This document shows positions 1 to 7,847 of a DNA stretch of 64,000 nucleotides, piece by piece. The notes below the pieces were generated by a model that worked only from the letters and a program-made list of their open reading frames with translations, had not been told where the DNA came from and did not search any database. Position 1 is the stretch's first letter. Each line of letters opens with the position of its first letter. Location: assembly GCA_016713405.1 (NCBI GenBank), contig JADJPF010000008.1:1-64000 (forward strand), in the 5' to 3' direction. The DNA comes from Blastocatellia bacterium. Lineage in GTDB: Bacteria; Acidobacteriota; Blastocatellia; Chloracidobacteriales; JADJPF01. Position numbers and translations under genes: made by a program.

Positions 1-6
1 CAGTAA

Positions 7-1028
7 TCTATCAAAAAAGAGTTATTACAGCTTGATGATTTTCAAAATTGGCAATTTGAAAAATCTCAAGCAATCAGCGAATTAAAGGGAAATGTTTGCT
101 ATAAAGACTGGTTGAATCTAGTAAATAGCGATCCCACTCATACGCTTTTTACAGGAAAACTTGAAGCCACAACAATACTAAGAAGGCTTAGACAAGAACA
201 TCCCTATTTGCGAGAGATTTTGGATGGAAAAGTTGAAAGAGGAATAAGCCCAGATGCTGCTCAAGCCTGTGTATTAAATTCTCAAGACGCGAAGCTATTT
301 GATACTGAGAAAAATTTAATTAAGCAAGAAAGTATCTCCGGAAAACAGATCAAAAAAATATAATGACTATGAGATGAATCAGTATTTGATTTATACAACT
401 CGTCAAACAGAGATAGATAAATATCCATTAATAAAAGATCATTTTAGAAAAATTTAAACATTTAGCTACTTGCAAAGAAGTAGTTAATAAAAAGCACCCT
501 TGGTACGCTCTTCATCGACCACGAAAACCCAAAATTTTTGAATCTCCAAAGCTTATAGGTATAACAACATCAAAAGTTATTGAATTAGTTTTTGACAAAA
601 ATGATTCGCTAGTTGTCACAGATGCTATGTACGTTTTTAAAGTGTTACCTCCATTAGACTATTTGGCTGTGATGGGTATTCTTCAATCTAAAGCTTTCCT
701 TGCTTTATATATAATTGCTAACCAAGGAGAATCGCGAGTTATTCCTCAGGTAAAAGCAAAGAAATTAGTTTCTTTGCCTTTTCCAAAGATGGATTTTTCT
801 AATGAAAAAGATGCAGCTAGCCACAGCAAAATGGTTGAATTAGTAGGCCAAATGTTTAGTTTACATAAGCGTTATTCAAGTATAAAAACTCAACAAGAGA
901 AAACAATTATTCAACGACAAATGGATTCTTTAGAGGAGCTAATTGATAAACTAGTATATCAATTGTATGGATTGACCAACGAAGAGATAAAGATTTTAGA
1001 AGAAACCCTTAAACCCCGAGCAGTCTAA
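7..1028 (+). pseudogene. Type IIG restriction-modification protein, C-terminal (specificity) part, frameshifted
   Basis: C-terminal part of an Eco57I-like R-M enzyme: the target-recognition region (TaqI-like specificity domain). The conserved string of this family is read across three frames. The first segment ends near 360 (GISPDAAQA, then GKQIKK). The second runs about 362-457 (YNDYEMNQYLIYTT...IDKYPLIKDHF). The third runs about 453-1028 (PWYALHRPRKPKIFESPKL, VTDAMYVFKVLP, then a helical C-terminus). Two single-base shifts are needed, one in the A7 run near 351-357 and one near 450-456. An in-frame stop at 4-6 and the window edge hide the rest. The methylase and nuclease halves are not visible. 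It is either a decayed gene or a gene hit by assembly indels. Family assignment is from motif pattern only. Confidence 0.75.
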
Positions 1029-1120
1029 TCCTCAAATAATTAATAAACAGTAATCTTTTTTCTTAATCTTGCGTTAGCTAAACGAGTAGCATGTGCGCCG
1101 TTAGAAGGAAGGTAGGATAT

Positions 1121-1157
1121 GCAAAAGTGCTATCACTGAAAGTGATAGCACTTTTGC
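1121..1157. terminator. Perfect 17-bp hairpin downstream of the R-M fragment
   Basis: Inverted repeat 1121-1137 / 1141-1157 with perfect 17-bp arms and a 3-nt GAA loop. It lies about 90 bp after the R-M fragment stop. No T-run follows directly on the + strand, so it may be a terminator without a classical tail or a palindromic protein-binding site. The rest of 1029-1833 has no supportable gene. The 14-mer starting at 1170 (CCTAGTCTGATAAT) recurs at 4492. Confidence 0.5.
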
Positions 1158-1544
1158 TCTTCAATCTAACCTAGTCTGATAATCATAAATAAAATTTTAT
1201 AGTAATGAAGATAATTCGTGATTTGTAACGAACATAAATTGGTAGTTATAACAAAATAATTCCATAGTAGTAGCGAAGATAATTCGGCAGCAATAACGGT
1301 TATATATTGATGGGCTGTAGGTGCGACACCTTTGCGGTAAAGATGGTATAACAGAGGCGGCCACATACATAAAGACTACGTATAGTTGTTAATAAACTCT
1401 TTAGTTTTGGACATAAAATTTACCTTTTTTAACTGACCAAACAAATAACAAGTTATAGACAGCTATTTTGGTGTCCAACAAATCTCACAACTGATAGGAA
1501 GAAAAGAACTTTACGGTTGGTTTATCCTTGTTGGTTGGACAGGC

Positions 1545-1695
1545 TGAAAGAGGCAGGCATCCACCATCTCTCCAAACAAGCTCTCTGTCTTCAGCTTCGC
1601 TTCATCCAGAGAGTGCGCAAGCAAGCTTGCCTTGTTTGTCGAGATGCCCTAAACAGCTTCGCCGTTTAGGGTGCGTTCCTGCCTGCCTTATCGAC
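1545..1695. other. GC-richer hairpin cluster upstream of repA
   Basis: Nested inverted repeats in an island richer in G+C than its surroundings. CTCTCTG (about 1580) pairs with CAGAGAG (about 1610). GCAAGCTTGC is a small palindrome. CCCTAAAC pairs with GTTTAGGG across a 9-nt loop at about 1647-1671. GGCAGGCATC near 1551 can pair with GATGCC and CCTGCC further on. Open frames crossing it look like shadows. It sits about 140 bp before repA, so a plasmid function (single-strand origin, transfer origin, structured regulatory RNA) is possible but not shown. Confidence 0.35.
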
Positions 1696-1833
1696 TGCAA
1701 TGGTTTATTTGGTAGCATTTTTTGATATAAATTTTTGATATAAACTAACGAATTAAACATAAATCGAACTTGCATTCTTAATCTATTAACGTAGTATAAT
1801 TGCGAAAAAATATTAAGCATTTAGGTAGTTACT

Positions 1834-2799
1834 ATGTCTGATAATGAAAAGAAAAATCTCTCACCAAGTGAAGTAAAGTTAATAAATAATGCAATTGAGA
1901 TTCGTAGCCAAGATGTTTTTGAACGAGATGAGCTTGGTTTTGTTACTAGAATGTTTGTCCAGTGTTGCTTGCCACATCGTGATCCAGGGGATGTGCCTGC
2001 TTGGATACGTGCTAATGGAAATTTATGCCTTACTATTACACCTGTGCGTTATGTAAAACATGGAATAATAGTTAATTCTGGTTATCCTTATGGTAATATT
2101 CCTAGGTTGTTATTGCTTTATATTTGTAGTCAAGTTGTTCAAACTAAGAGCAAAGAAATTTCACTTGATAAATCATTATCTGCTTTTATACAGAAATTGG
2201 GGTTGGATGTAACAGGTGGTGAGAACGGAACAATTAATCGAGTTAAAGATCAATTAAAACGCTTAGTTACAGCAAATATTGATTTTACTTATAATGAGAC
2301 TATTGAAGGTAATGAGCTTTTTATATTTAAAAAAGCTATTATTGCAAGCCAAATGAGATTGTGGGGAGAAAAAGATCCCAATAACAATATAATAGCTTTT
2401 GATAGACCGCAAATTCCTAAAGATAGTTGCTTAGTTCTTACAGAAGAGTTTTATAACGAAATTATGTCCTATGCTATACCAATTGATATGGGAATAATAT
2501 CTGCTATTAAACAATCACCTCTCGCTTTAGATCTTTATTCTTGGCTTACTTATCGTATAGCTTCTGTATACAAACCTACACGCATTTCTTGGAAGTCTCT
2601 TTCTCTACAGATAGGTTCTGAATATACAGAGATAAGAAATTTTAGACAAAGTGCAAAAGAAGCTCTTCTAAAAATTTTTAGCTTATGGCCTGAATTAAAA
2701 GTTGATGTTGTTAAAGGAGGGATTGTTTTAAAGCCAAGTAAAACAAGTGTACCACAAAAAGTTTTTGCATTTACAGATTCTAAAAATAATACTCAATAA
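1834..2799 (+). CDS. repA: Plasmid replication initiator, RepA_C-type
   Basis: A 321-residue initiator predicted to bind iterons and open a plasmid origin. The C-terminal half carries the pattern typical of plasmid-encoded RepA proteins (RepA_C family): a segment 'SPLALDLYSWLTYRI', then ISWKSLSLQIGSEY, a Phe-Arg-Gln-Ser-Ala-Lys-Glu-Ala-Leu helix, and a basic winged-helix end. An AGG-rich stretch lies just before the ATG. It is followed by a long inverted repeat, a set of iteron-like repeats and a DnaA-box-like site, which together make a complete small replicon. It sits on what otherwise looks like chromosome, so it marks an integrated plasmid or plasmid-derived island. Family call is good; whether it is functional is unknown. 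Confidence 0.85.
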   Translation: MSDNEKKNLSPSEVKLINNAIEIRSQDVFERDELGFVTRMFVQCCLPHRDPGDVPAWIRANGNLCLTITPVRYVKHGIIVNSGYPYGNIPRLLLLYICSQVVQTKSKEISLDKSLSAFIQKLGLDVTGGENGTINRVKDQLKRLVTANIDFTYNETIEGNELFIFKKAIIASQMRLWGEKDPNNNIIAFDRPQIPKDSCLVLTEEFYNEIMSYAIPIDMGIISAIKQSPLALDLYSWLTYRIASVYKPTRISWKSLSLQIGSEYTEIRNFRQSAKEALLKIFSLWPELKVDVVKGGIVLKPSKTSVPQKVFAFTDSKNNTQ

Positions 2800-2814
2800 C
2801 TATTACTATTTATT

Positions 2815-2872
2815 AAAACACGTATAAGTAATAAAGACATATATCTTAATATATATAGCTTATACGTGTTTT
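2815..2872. terminator. 14-bp inverted repeat after repA
   Basis: Perfect 14-bp arms AAAACACGTATAAG (2815-2828) and CTTATACGTGTTTT (2859-2872), with a short ATATAT/ATATAT pairing inside the loop. The right arm ends in T4 followed by the iterons. It starts 15 bp after the repA stop, so it is probably the repA terminator. A dual role as part of the origin is possible. Confidence 0.65.
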
Positions 2873-3060
2873 ACGCATTCAAAGAGTTTTCCACGCATAA
2901 ATTGTACCACTACGTTACGCATAAAACTCTGCACCAAGTCAAAAATTCACGCATAAATTGTAGCACTAAATCAAAATCACGCATAAATGCTAGCACCATC
3001 CTATATTCTTAAGATCCTATATCTTTTAAAGATCCTATATCTAGGAACCCTGTGGAAAAC
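2873..3060. other. Putative plasmid origin (oriV): iterons, AT-rich repeats, DnaA box
   Basis: Four direct repeats of ACGCATAAA begin at 2893, 2917, 2949 and 2979. Three continue into a close match to TTGTAGCACY. A partial copy (ACGCAT) lies at 2873. They are followed by short repeats around ATCCTATAT (2999, 3014, 3032; AAGATCCTATATCT is duplicated at 3011 and 3029). At 3051-3059 TGTGGAAAA is the reverse complement of a near-consensus DnaA box (TTTTCCACA). The combination downstream of repA is the standard layout of an iteron-controlled theta origin. Spacing of 20-32 bp is irregular. Confidence 0.75.
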
Positions 3061-3124
3061 TTTAACTACAAAAAAAGTTGTACTAAGTGAAGCGTAAAAA
3101 GAACCCTTTATAAGGACAAAGTAG

Positions 3125-3229
3125 GTCTTGACATGGATTGCTCGATCGAATGCCGACCGAAGACGGACGGCAATGCTACGCATAGCCTTACCGTCTATCG
3201 GTCTAGGCATTCTAGCAATCCGTCAAGAC
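3125..3229. repeat. 105-bp quasi-palindrome beside the origin
   Basis: GTCTTGAC (3125-3132) pairs with GTCAAGAC (3222-3229). Inside, GGATTGCT pairs with AGCAATCC, GAATGCC with GGCATTC, ACCGA with TCGGT, and GACGG with CCGTC, with small bulges. The centre is GC-rich. It is therefore one long stem with interruptions. Candidates are a dimer-resolution or partition site, a single-strand initiation site, or a nonautonomous repeat. No gene is supported from 3000 to 3522. A CCCCC-AAA-GGGGG hairpin lies at 3321-3333. Confidence 0.6.
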
Positions 3230-3522
3230 AACCTCAGAAAAAAATATTCCCTTCATTGCATTACGGGAAATTTTTTTCTAAGGCTACTTAGGCTAAAGAA
3301 ATGGAAACCCCCCCTCCCGTCCCCCAAAGGGGGAAGCGACCTCGACCCCAGCAATGCTATATTTTTGTTTATGAAAAAAGGAATGATTTATCTGACTCAA
3401 AATTTTAGGATATAAACTCGGTTGTGTGTGTCGCTTCGCTCCTACTTACAACCTACTTTGGGAAAAAATAAACCTGCTATCGTAATCTATTTTCACTAAG
3501 TAAAAGTGTTTTTACGTACTGG

Positions 3523-3996
3523 TTATGCAGTTAAGTTAGTATTATTTTGTTGGTTGCCGATTTTAGTTAAGGAAAATAGTAATTGTTCTGGTACTGTTAA
3601 GCCTATGATTTTGATTATTTGAATAAGTTTAGAGAAGTTCATAGAAGCAAACTCGGTTGCTTCATAGCGTTGGATTTGTTGCTCCTTTAGTCCTAACCTT
3701 ATAGCTAAGTCTTTTTGTGTTAATCCTGCCGCAATCCTAGCTTTGATTAATAAATTTGGTAAATCTTCTAGTGATTTGATTTCTAGTTTAGTTTTTCCAG
3801 TTTTAAGTTCTTCATATTCTTTTATTTGTTCTTCTAGTTCTATCAACTGGCTTTTTAAAGCGTCTTCTTGTGCTTTTTGTAGTAGTGGATGGATTTGTGG
3901 TTGTTTGTTTTCAGGTGCAAGAATTTCATTTAGAGCTTGAGCAAACTTATTTCTTTGGGTTTTTGTGATGCGAAATTGGCGTTCGTTTTTTATCAT
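3523..3996 (-). CDS. XRE-family HTH protein, probable antitoxin
   Basis: 157 residues. The N-terminal half is charged and coiled-coil-like (QLIELEEQIKEYEELKTG). The second half is a Cro/C1-type helix-turn-helix (about residues 82-130, LIKARIAAGLTQKDLAIRLGLKEQQIQRYE). Its start overlaps the stop of the upstream nucleotidyltransferase-like gene by 4 bp (ATGA-type), so the two are translated together. The order toxin-like gene first, XRE gene second, with a palindrome in front of the pair, is that of an autoregulated toxin-antitoxin module. Antitoxin role is inferred from context. Confidence 0.75.
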   Translation of the reverse strand: MIKNERQFRITKTQRNKFAQALNEILAPENKQPQIHPLLQKAQEDALKSQLIELEEQIKEYEELKTGKTKLEIKSLEDLPNLLIKARIAAGLTQKDLAIRLGLKEQQIQRYEATEFASMNFSKLIQIIKIIGLTVPEQLLFSLTKIGNQQNNTNLTA

Positions 3997-4436
3997 AAGC
4001 TTAATGTCTCCAATGAAATAGCTATAATTCCTTTTCTTCTTCCAGTGTTTTTATCTGTCTGAAAAAATTCTAAAAAGGTTGGTTGGTTATGTCCAATGAA
4101 AATATGAGCAGGAAATAATTCTCCAAGATATTTGCTTTTTTGGGCGGCGCGACCTTGAGAAAAATCAAGTAACACTGGGTCAAGTAATGTTGGGTCAACA
4201 TCAGAAAGATTCCAGCAAGCGTCAAAATCCTGTGGGTAGTCTTTCTTTGTGACAAAGCTGCCATCAATAAAGGCAGTAGTACAACCTGCTTGTTTTAGAG
4301 CAATTAACGCATTATATAAACCTTCTAAAAGTCTTTTTCTGTGAGTATTTGTACCAAACCTAGATACTATTTCAGGCCATTCAGCCCAATGTATGCCTGG
4401 TGGCAAATTTCCATCTGCATTAAATGAAGGTATCAT
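3993..4436 (-). CDS. Nucleotidyltransferase-fold protein (DUF6932-like), probable toxin
   Basis: 147 residues. A Gly-Ser (59-60) followed ten residues later by Asp-x-Asp (70 and 72) is the minimal signature of the MNT/pol-beta nucleotidyltransferase fold (FIDGSFVT...PQDFDACW). The sequence resembles the small DUF6932 group. It is the first gene of a two-gene unit with an XRE regulator. No Shine-Dalgarno is visible because a perfect palindrome directly abuts the ATG, so translation may be leaderless. Predicted role: an NMP/AMP-transferring toxin held by the XRE partner. The fold call is reasonable; toxicity is inference. Confidence 0.65.
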   Translation of the reverse strand: MIPSFNADGNLPPGIHWAEWPEIVSRFGTNTHRKRLLEGLYNALIALKQAGCTTAFIDGSFVTKKDYPQDFDACWNLSDVDPTLLDPVLLDFSQGRAAQKSKYLGELFPAHIFIGHNQPTFLEFFQTDKNTGRRKGIIAISLETLSL

Positions 4437-4458
4437 AACACAACAATATTGTTGTGTT
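4437..4458. promoter_or_regulatory. Perfect 22-bp operator palindrome for the TA-like pair
   Basis: AACACAACAATATTGTTGTGTT reads identically on both strands and lies immediately upstream of the ATG at 4436 on the minus strand. It is the natural binding site for a dimeric XRE regulator. Its position would block the promoter or initiation region, giving autoregulation. Confidence 0.7.
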
Positions 4459-4527
4459 GATTTGATGTCAAGCTGAGTTATTTAGTTTCTGCCTAGTCTG
4501 ATAATAGTATAACAAAGAATATTATTA

Positions 4528-4795
4528 AAATTTCTTAAGTAAGGTGTTTCTTTCTGGAGGCTCGCGCCGAAGGCGTGTCTTAAGCGCAGACGTAGGGAAA
4601 AATTTTTCCCAAGCGAAGTAATTCGCTAAGAATTACGAGCGAGGGATAAGAAAAAATTTTCCCGTAGTGAAGCACTTTGAAGCGAAAGTTAAAATTAGGA
4701 GAAGACAGGGGAGAAACACTTTAGTTGTTTCCCCCTGTCGGCGACGACATTTTTAACGAAAGCGTAAAAGTGCCAAGCGTTTCTTAAATCCTTAA
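4528..4795. repeat. Hairpin-rich region with a long imperfect inverted repeat
   Basis: Perfect palindrome GGGAAAAATTTTTCCC at about 4594-4609. GTAATTC/GAATTAC hairpin at about 4618-4636. GACAGGGG...CCCCTGTC hairpin with GAAACA/TGTTTC inside, at about 4704-4739. These sit within a larger imperfect inverted repeat whose arms are about 4671-4697 and 4748-4774 (AGCACTTT, GC, GTTAAAA against TTTTAAC, GC, AAAGTGC). It may be a mini-element, a structured RNA, or collapsed mobile DNA. No open frame explains it. Confidence 0.5.
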
Positions 4796-6113
4796 AAATT
4801 TACCTTGTTATTGAACAAATTTGGCATTTTGTTACAAAAGTTGGATTGCTTTTGTTGATAGGAAAATAAAGGCTTTTAGGATAGGTTTTGTTTGCTTATA
4901 GATTTTGTTGTCTTGTAAAATATTGATTATTAATAAGATAAAGACTTTCCAATGTCGCTTGGTAAAAAATCTATCACTTTTTTTGCAAACAAATTAGTTG
5001 TTAAATAGCTGGCCTGACAGGAATTATAAGGTTGTGTTGATATAAACAATAAGTAAAATTGGATTATTAATTATTTCCAATTTTTACAAGATTGGAATTT
5101 TGGACACTTATCTTTTTTGGATAAGTTGCTTTGTCCCGGATTCAAGAAAAGAGGGAAGTTTACTGGCTTACTTTGATAGCTGGTTGCTTGTTCTGACTTT
5201 AAGAAGTTGGACAGTTCTTGATTAACTGTGTTGTTTCCTGTTTATAGTCAAGGGTTTTAATAGGTTTGCCAAAAAATCTGTTCTTTGCTGGTTTTTAGTT
5301 TGCTCCGCCTTTCTTGTTAAGTAATTAACAGGATAAAAGAGCTACTCTTTCTAACTTAAGATTTGTTTTTTCTCGAAGTTAGGGTTTTCATTTTGCTCCG
5401 CCACAAGAGTAAATATTTAGTTTTTCGTTTTTTAAGTTAAGTTTGTTGATGATGTTGTTTTTGATGATGTGATTGTTCTAACTTTCTTAACTTAAAACAT
5501 TTGCTGAAGAACCTTTATCAGAGTTGGGTTATTAATTCTGGCGTTTTGTAGGTTGATGTTAAATATCTAACAAGGGTTTAAGCTAGTTCGATTCCTAAAC
5601 TGCCAGTGTTTTCCATGTTCACTGCAAATGAATATGGTTGAGAAGCGGCGCGTTCCGTCTATCGTAAAAGAAGGTCTTTGTTTTCCGCCAAAGAAAACAG
5701 TAGTTATCTTGCTCTACCCAACGCTCGCTGTTACGTAAAAGCAAGATTAAGCAAATGGTTCTTAGTTATTTTATTCTTGACCAGTGTTAATAATGATCTG
5801 TAAGCTGTTATATAAGCAATAAGTTAACTGTGATAATCAGTAAATACAAATAAGTAATATACTTAAAATATCACACTAGGTCAAAACAGCAAATCTCTTT
5901 AGCCTCTCCAGTTTAGGAGTTGAGCAAAGTGGACAATTCAACAAGGAAAAGTTGGTTTTATCCAGCTATCTCATTTGGCTAGAGGAAAGATTTCTAGCTT
6001 TTGAGAAATAGTTTTTGGTTATGGGCAAGCCATAAATTGCTCGTGTGTCCTTAGTGAATTGCTCTTTGCCGACTGTCTTTGAGTCGAGTTATCAATTTAT
6101 CAGCAATGTTACT
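4796..6113. other. Gene-poor AT-rich stretch
   Basis: No supportable gene. The phrase TTTGCTCCGCC recurs twice (about 5300 and 5394). A TGTTTTC/GAAAACA hairpin lies at 5679-5699. It is probably decayed mobile or plasmid backbone DNA. Confidence 0.4.
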
Positions 6114-6176
6114 AGGCAATGGCGCGGGTTACACTCGCCCTTTAGGGCAGTGTAAACTTTCGCGCCAAGGCAATGG
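6114..6176. repeat. Strong hairpin flanked by direct repeats, upstream of the recombinase
   Basis: Direct repeats AGGCAATGG at 6114-6122 and 6168-6176 bracket a long hairpin (6121-6166) built of GGCGCG/CGCGCC, TTACACT/GTGTAA and GCCCT/AGGGC blocks. It lies about 55 bp before the start of a tyrosine recombinase gene. That is the usual place for an attachment or recombination site, or for a hairpin controlling recombinase expression. Confidence 0.5.
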
Positions 6177-6231
6177 TCGTTTTTTGTCAACTTGTGGCCT
6201 TAAAAGTCAAATCTGTGCATTCTGGAGGTAT

Positions 6232-7098
6232 ATGTTTTTTATGTCTAAAAGGAAAAGTTTGGTTTATCAGTTTGTTGAAAGATTAAAAGGGATGGCTTGT
6301 TATGGTAAATCTAAGTATGAAGCTAAAGCAGAAAAGTTTGCCCAAACTAAAGCAAGTGGTGTAAAAGGATGGCAACCTATCATAATTGATGGGATTTATT
6401 CTTACGAAACTATGAGAAGCTATACAAAAGAATGTGTTAGTTTTGCTAATTGGGTTAAGAATAATTTCGCTGTTAAAGATATTGAAGTAGCTAAGACGCA
6501 TGTTGATTCTTACCTTGAGCATAGAATGAGTAATAATGACTCAGCTTGGACACTTAAGCTAATTAGGTCTGCCTTAAGGAAAGTTTACAATGACCCTAAT
6601 TTGGCAAGTAATGTTAATTTGCCAGATAGGAAAAAAGAACAAATAACTCGTAGTCGTGGACAAAAAGCTATGGATAAGAAGTTTTCTGTAGAAAGAAACC
6701 GAGATTTGATTGATTTTTGTAGAGCTACTGGATTGCGTCGCCATGAACTTAAAGCTTTGAAAATAAAAGATATTTATCGTGATGAAGATGGAAAATTAAG
6801 GGTAGAAGTTAATCAAGGTAAAGGTGGTCGTCCTCGTTGTGTTCCTGTTATTGAAAGTTTGGAAAGTAGGGTTTTAGAGATTATTTCATGTAAAGATTTA
6901 GACAGTAAAGTTATTGATAATATTCCAGTTAGAGCAGATATTCATGGTTATAGAAGAGATTATGCAGCTAACTACTACAAGGAATTGTCAGGAAAAGAGT
7001 TTAATCTTGAAGGAAAAGACACTCTTGCTATGCAGCAAGTTAGTTGGGCATTAGGGCATAATCGTTTAGATGTAGTTACTAGAAATTATCTTGGTTAG
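6232..7098 (+). CDS. Tyrosine recombinase / phage-type integrase
   Basis: About 288 residues. An N-terminal SAM-like core-binding region is followed by a catalytic domain with the full set of residues: Arg in GLRRHEL, Lys in GKGGRPR, H-x-x-R in IHGYRRDY, His in ALGHNR, and a C-terminal Tyr in TRNYLG. The open frame extends upstream to 6079 but runs through a hairpin. GGAGG at 6224-6228 favours ATG 6232, or ATG 6241 with longer spacing. It probably served for integration or excision of the plasmid-like island, or dimer resolution. It is distinct from the chromosomal xerC at 49.6 kb. Confidence 0.8.
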   Translation: MFFMSKRKSLVYQFVERLKGMACYGKSKYEAKAEKFAQTKASGVKGWQPIIIDGIYSYETMRSYTKECVSFANWVKNNFAVKDIEVAKTHVDSYLEHRMSNNDSAWTLKLIRSALRKVYNDPNLASNVNLPDRKKEQITRSRGQKAMDKKFSVERNRDLIDFCRATGLRRHELKALKIKDIYRDEDGKLRVEVNQGKGGRPRCVPVIESLESRVLEIISCKDLDSKVIDNIPVRADIHGYRRDYAANYYKELSGKEFNLEGKDTLAMQQVSWALGHNRLDVVTRNYLG

Positions 7099-7188
7099 AC
7101 AGCTAGGTTTTCTTAAAAATCTTGTTTTTCTTTTCTTTAATTTATAGAAAGCTAGTCAAAAGGTTGAGTAGTAGCTAAAATATTGGAT

Positions 7189-7491
7189 ATGTTTGAGATA
7201 AAAGACAACCAAATCATTTATACCTTACCTGATAACGACTCTTTAGAGCCTGTAAATCCTTATTTGTTTGTAGAAAGGTTAACAGATGAGATAAGAAAAA
7301 TTTGGCCTTATTTGGAGCTTAAAACTGTCTTTGCTCGCCGTAGAAACTTTAATCATAAAATCTACTGTTATTTACCTGATAGCTTTACTAGTCAGCAAGT
7401 TAAACTAATTAGAATGCAATTAGAATTAATTGCTAATAATTTATTATTAGAGTTGAAAGCTAAAATTCATTTAGCTGGTTTAGCTAGTTAA
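7189..7491 (+). CDS. Hypothetical protein
   Basis: About 100 residues, starting at ATG 7189 (a TTG at 7183 is also in frame). I do not recognise a family. The sequence looks soluble, with mixed alpha/beta character and a basic centre (FARRRNFNHKIYCYLP). It lies 90 bp after the recombinase and before a RelB/DinJ-type antitoxin gene, so it is an accessory gene of the same island. It appears intact, with codon use like its neighbours. Confidence 0.55.
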   Translation: MFEIKDNQIIYTLPDNDSLEPVNPYLFVERLTDEIRKIWPYLELKTVFARRRNFNHKIYCYLPDSFTSQQVKLIRMQLELIANNLLLELKAKIHLAGLAS

Positions 7492-7563
7492 GAATTTAAG
7501 AAGTACATTTTTGTTATTTTGTATCCCAATTGTGCTACTATTTATTTGAGGAACAGAATAAAT

Positions 7564-7830
7564 ATGTCTAAAACAACATTTGTAAGAGCCAGGATAGAAC
7601 CTTCATTAAAAGAAGAAACTGAAAATATCTTAAAAGAATTAGGCTTAAGTGTATCTGAAGCAATAACACTATTTTATAAGCAAATCACTTTCAATAAAGG
7701 TTTGCCATTTGAAGTAAAGCTTCCAAACCCAACTACTATTGCAGCTATGAAAGATTCTTTAGAAGATAAAAATCTAAATACTCACTCTAACTTGTCAGAG
7801 TTAACAGATAAATTTGCTTCTATAGACTAA
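7564..7830 (+). CDS. RelB/DinJ-type antitoxin
   Basis: 88 residues from ATG 7564; the longer upstream frame lacks a good start signal. The N-terminus is a ribbon-helix-helix (TTFVRARIEPSLKEETENILKELGLSVSEAITLFYKQI), characteristic of RelB/DinJ antitoxins. The C-terminal tail (KDSLEDKNLN...) resembles the usual toxin-wrapping segment. The expected RelE/YafQ-type toxin is absent. Instead a Uma2-family nuclease gene begins 17 bp downstream. This is either an orphan antitoxin or an unusual pair. Confidence 0.8.
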   Translation: MSKTTFVRARIEPSLKEETENILKELGLSVSEAITLFYKQITFNKGLPFEVKLPNPTTIAAMKDSLEDKNLNTHSNLSELTDKFASID

Positions 7831-7847
7831 ATTTTAGGTTAATAAAT

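Noticed and set aside
1528..1820. Short ORFs of 65-72 codons on both strands
   Set aside because: They cover the hairpin cluster, lack ribosome binding sites and have no family resemblance.
5585..5605. tRNA-like T-loop GTTCGATTC
   Set aside because: Flanking bases do not form a T-stem and no acceptor or anticodon arm can be built around it.
6079..6231. N-terminal extension of the tyrosine recombinase
   Set aside because: It runs through a strong hairpin and resembles no recombinase N-terminus; a GGAGG lies before the internal ATG.
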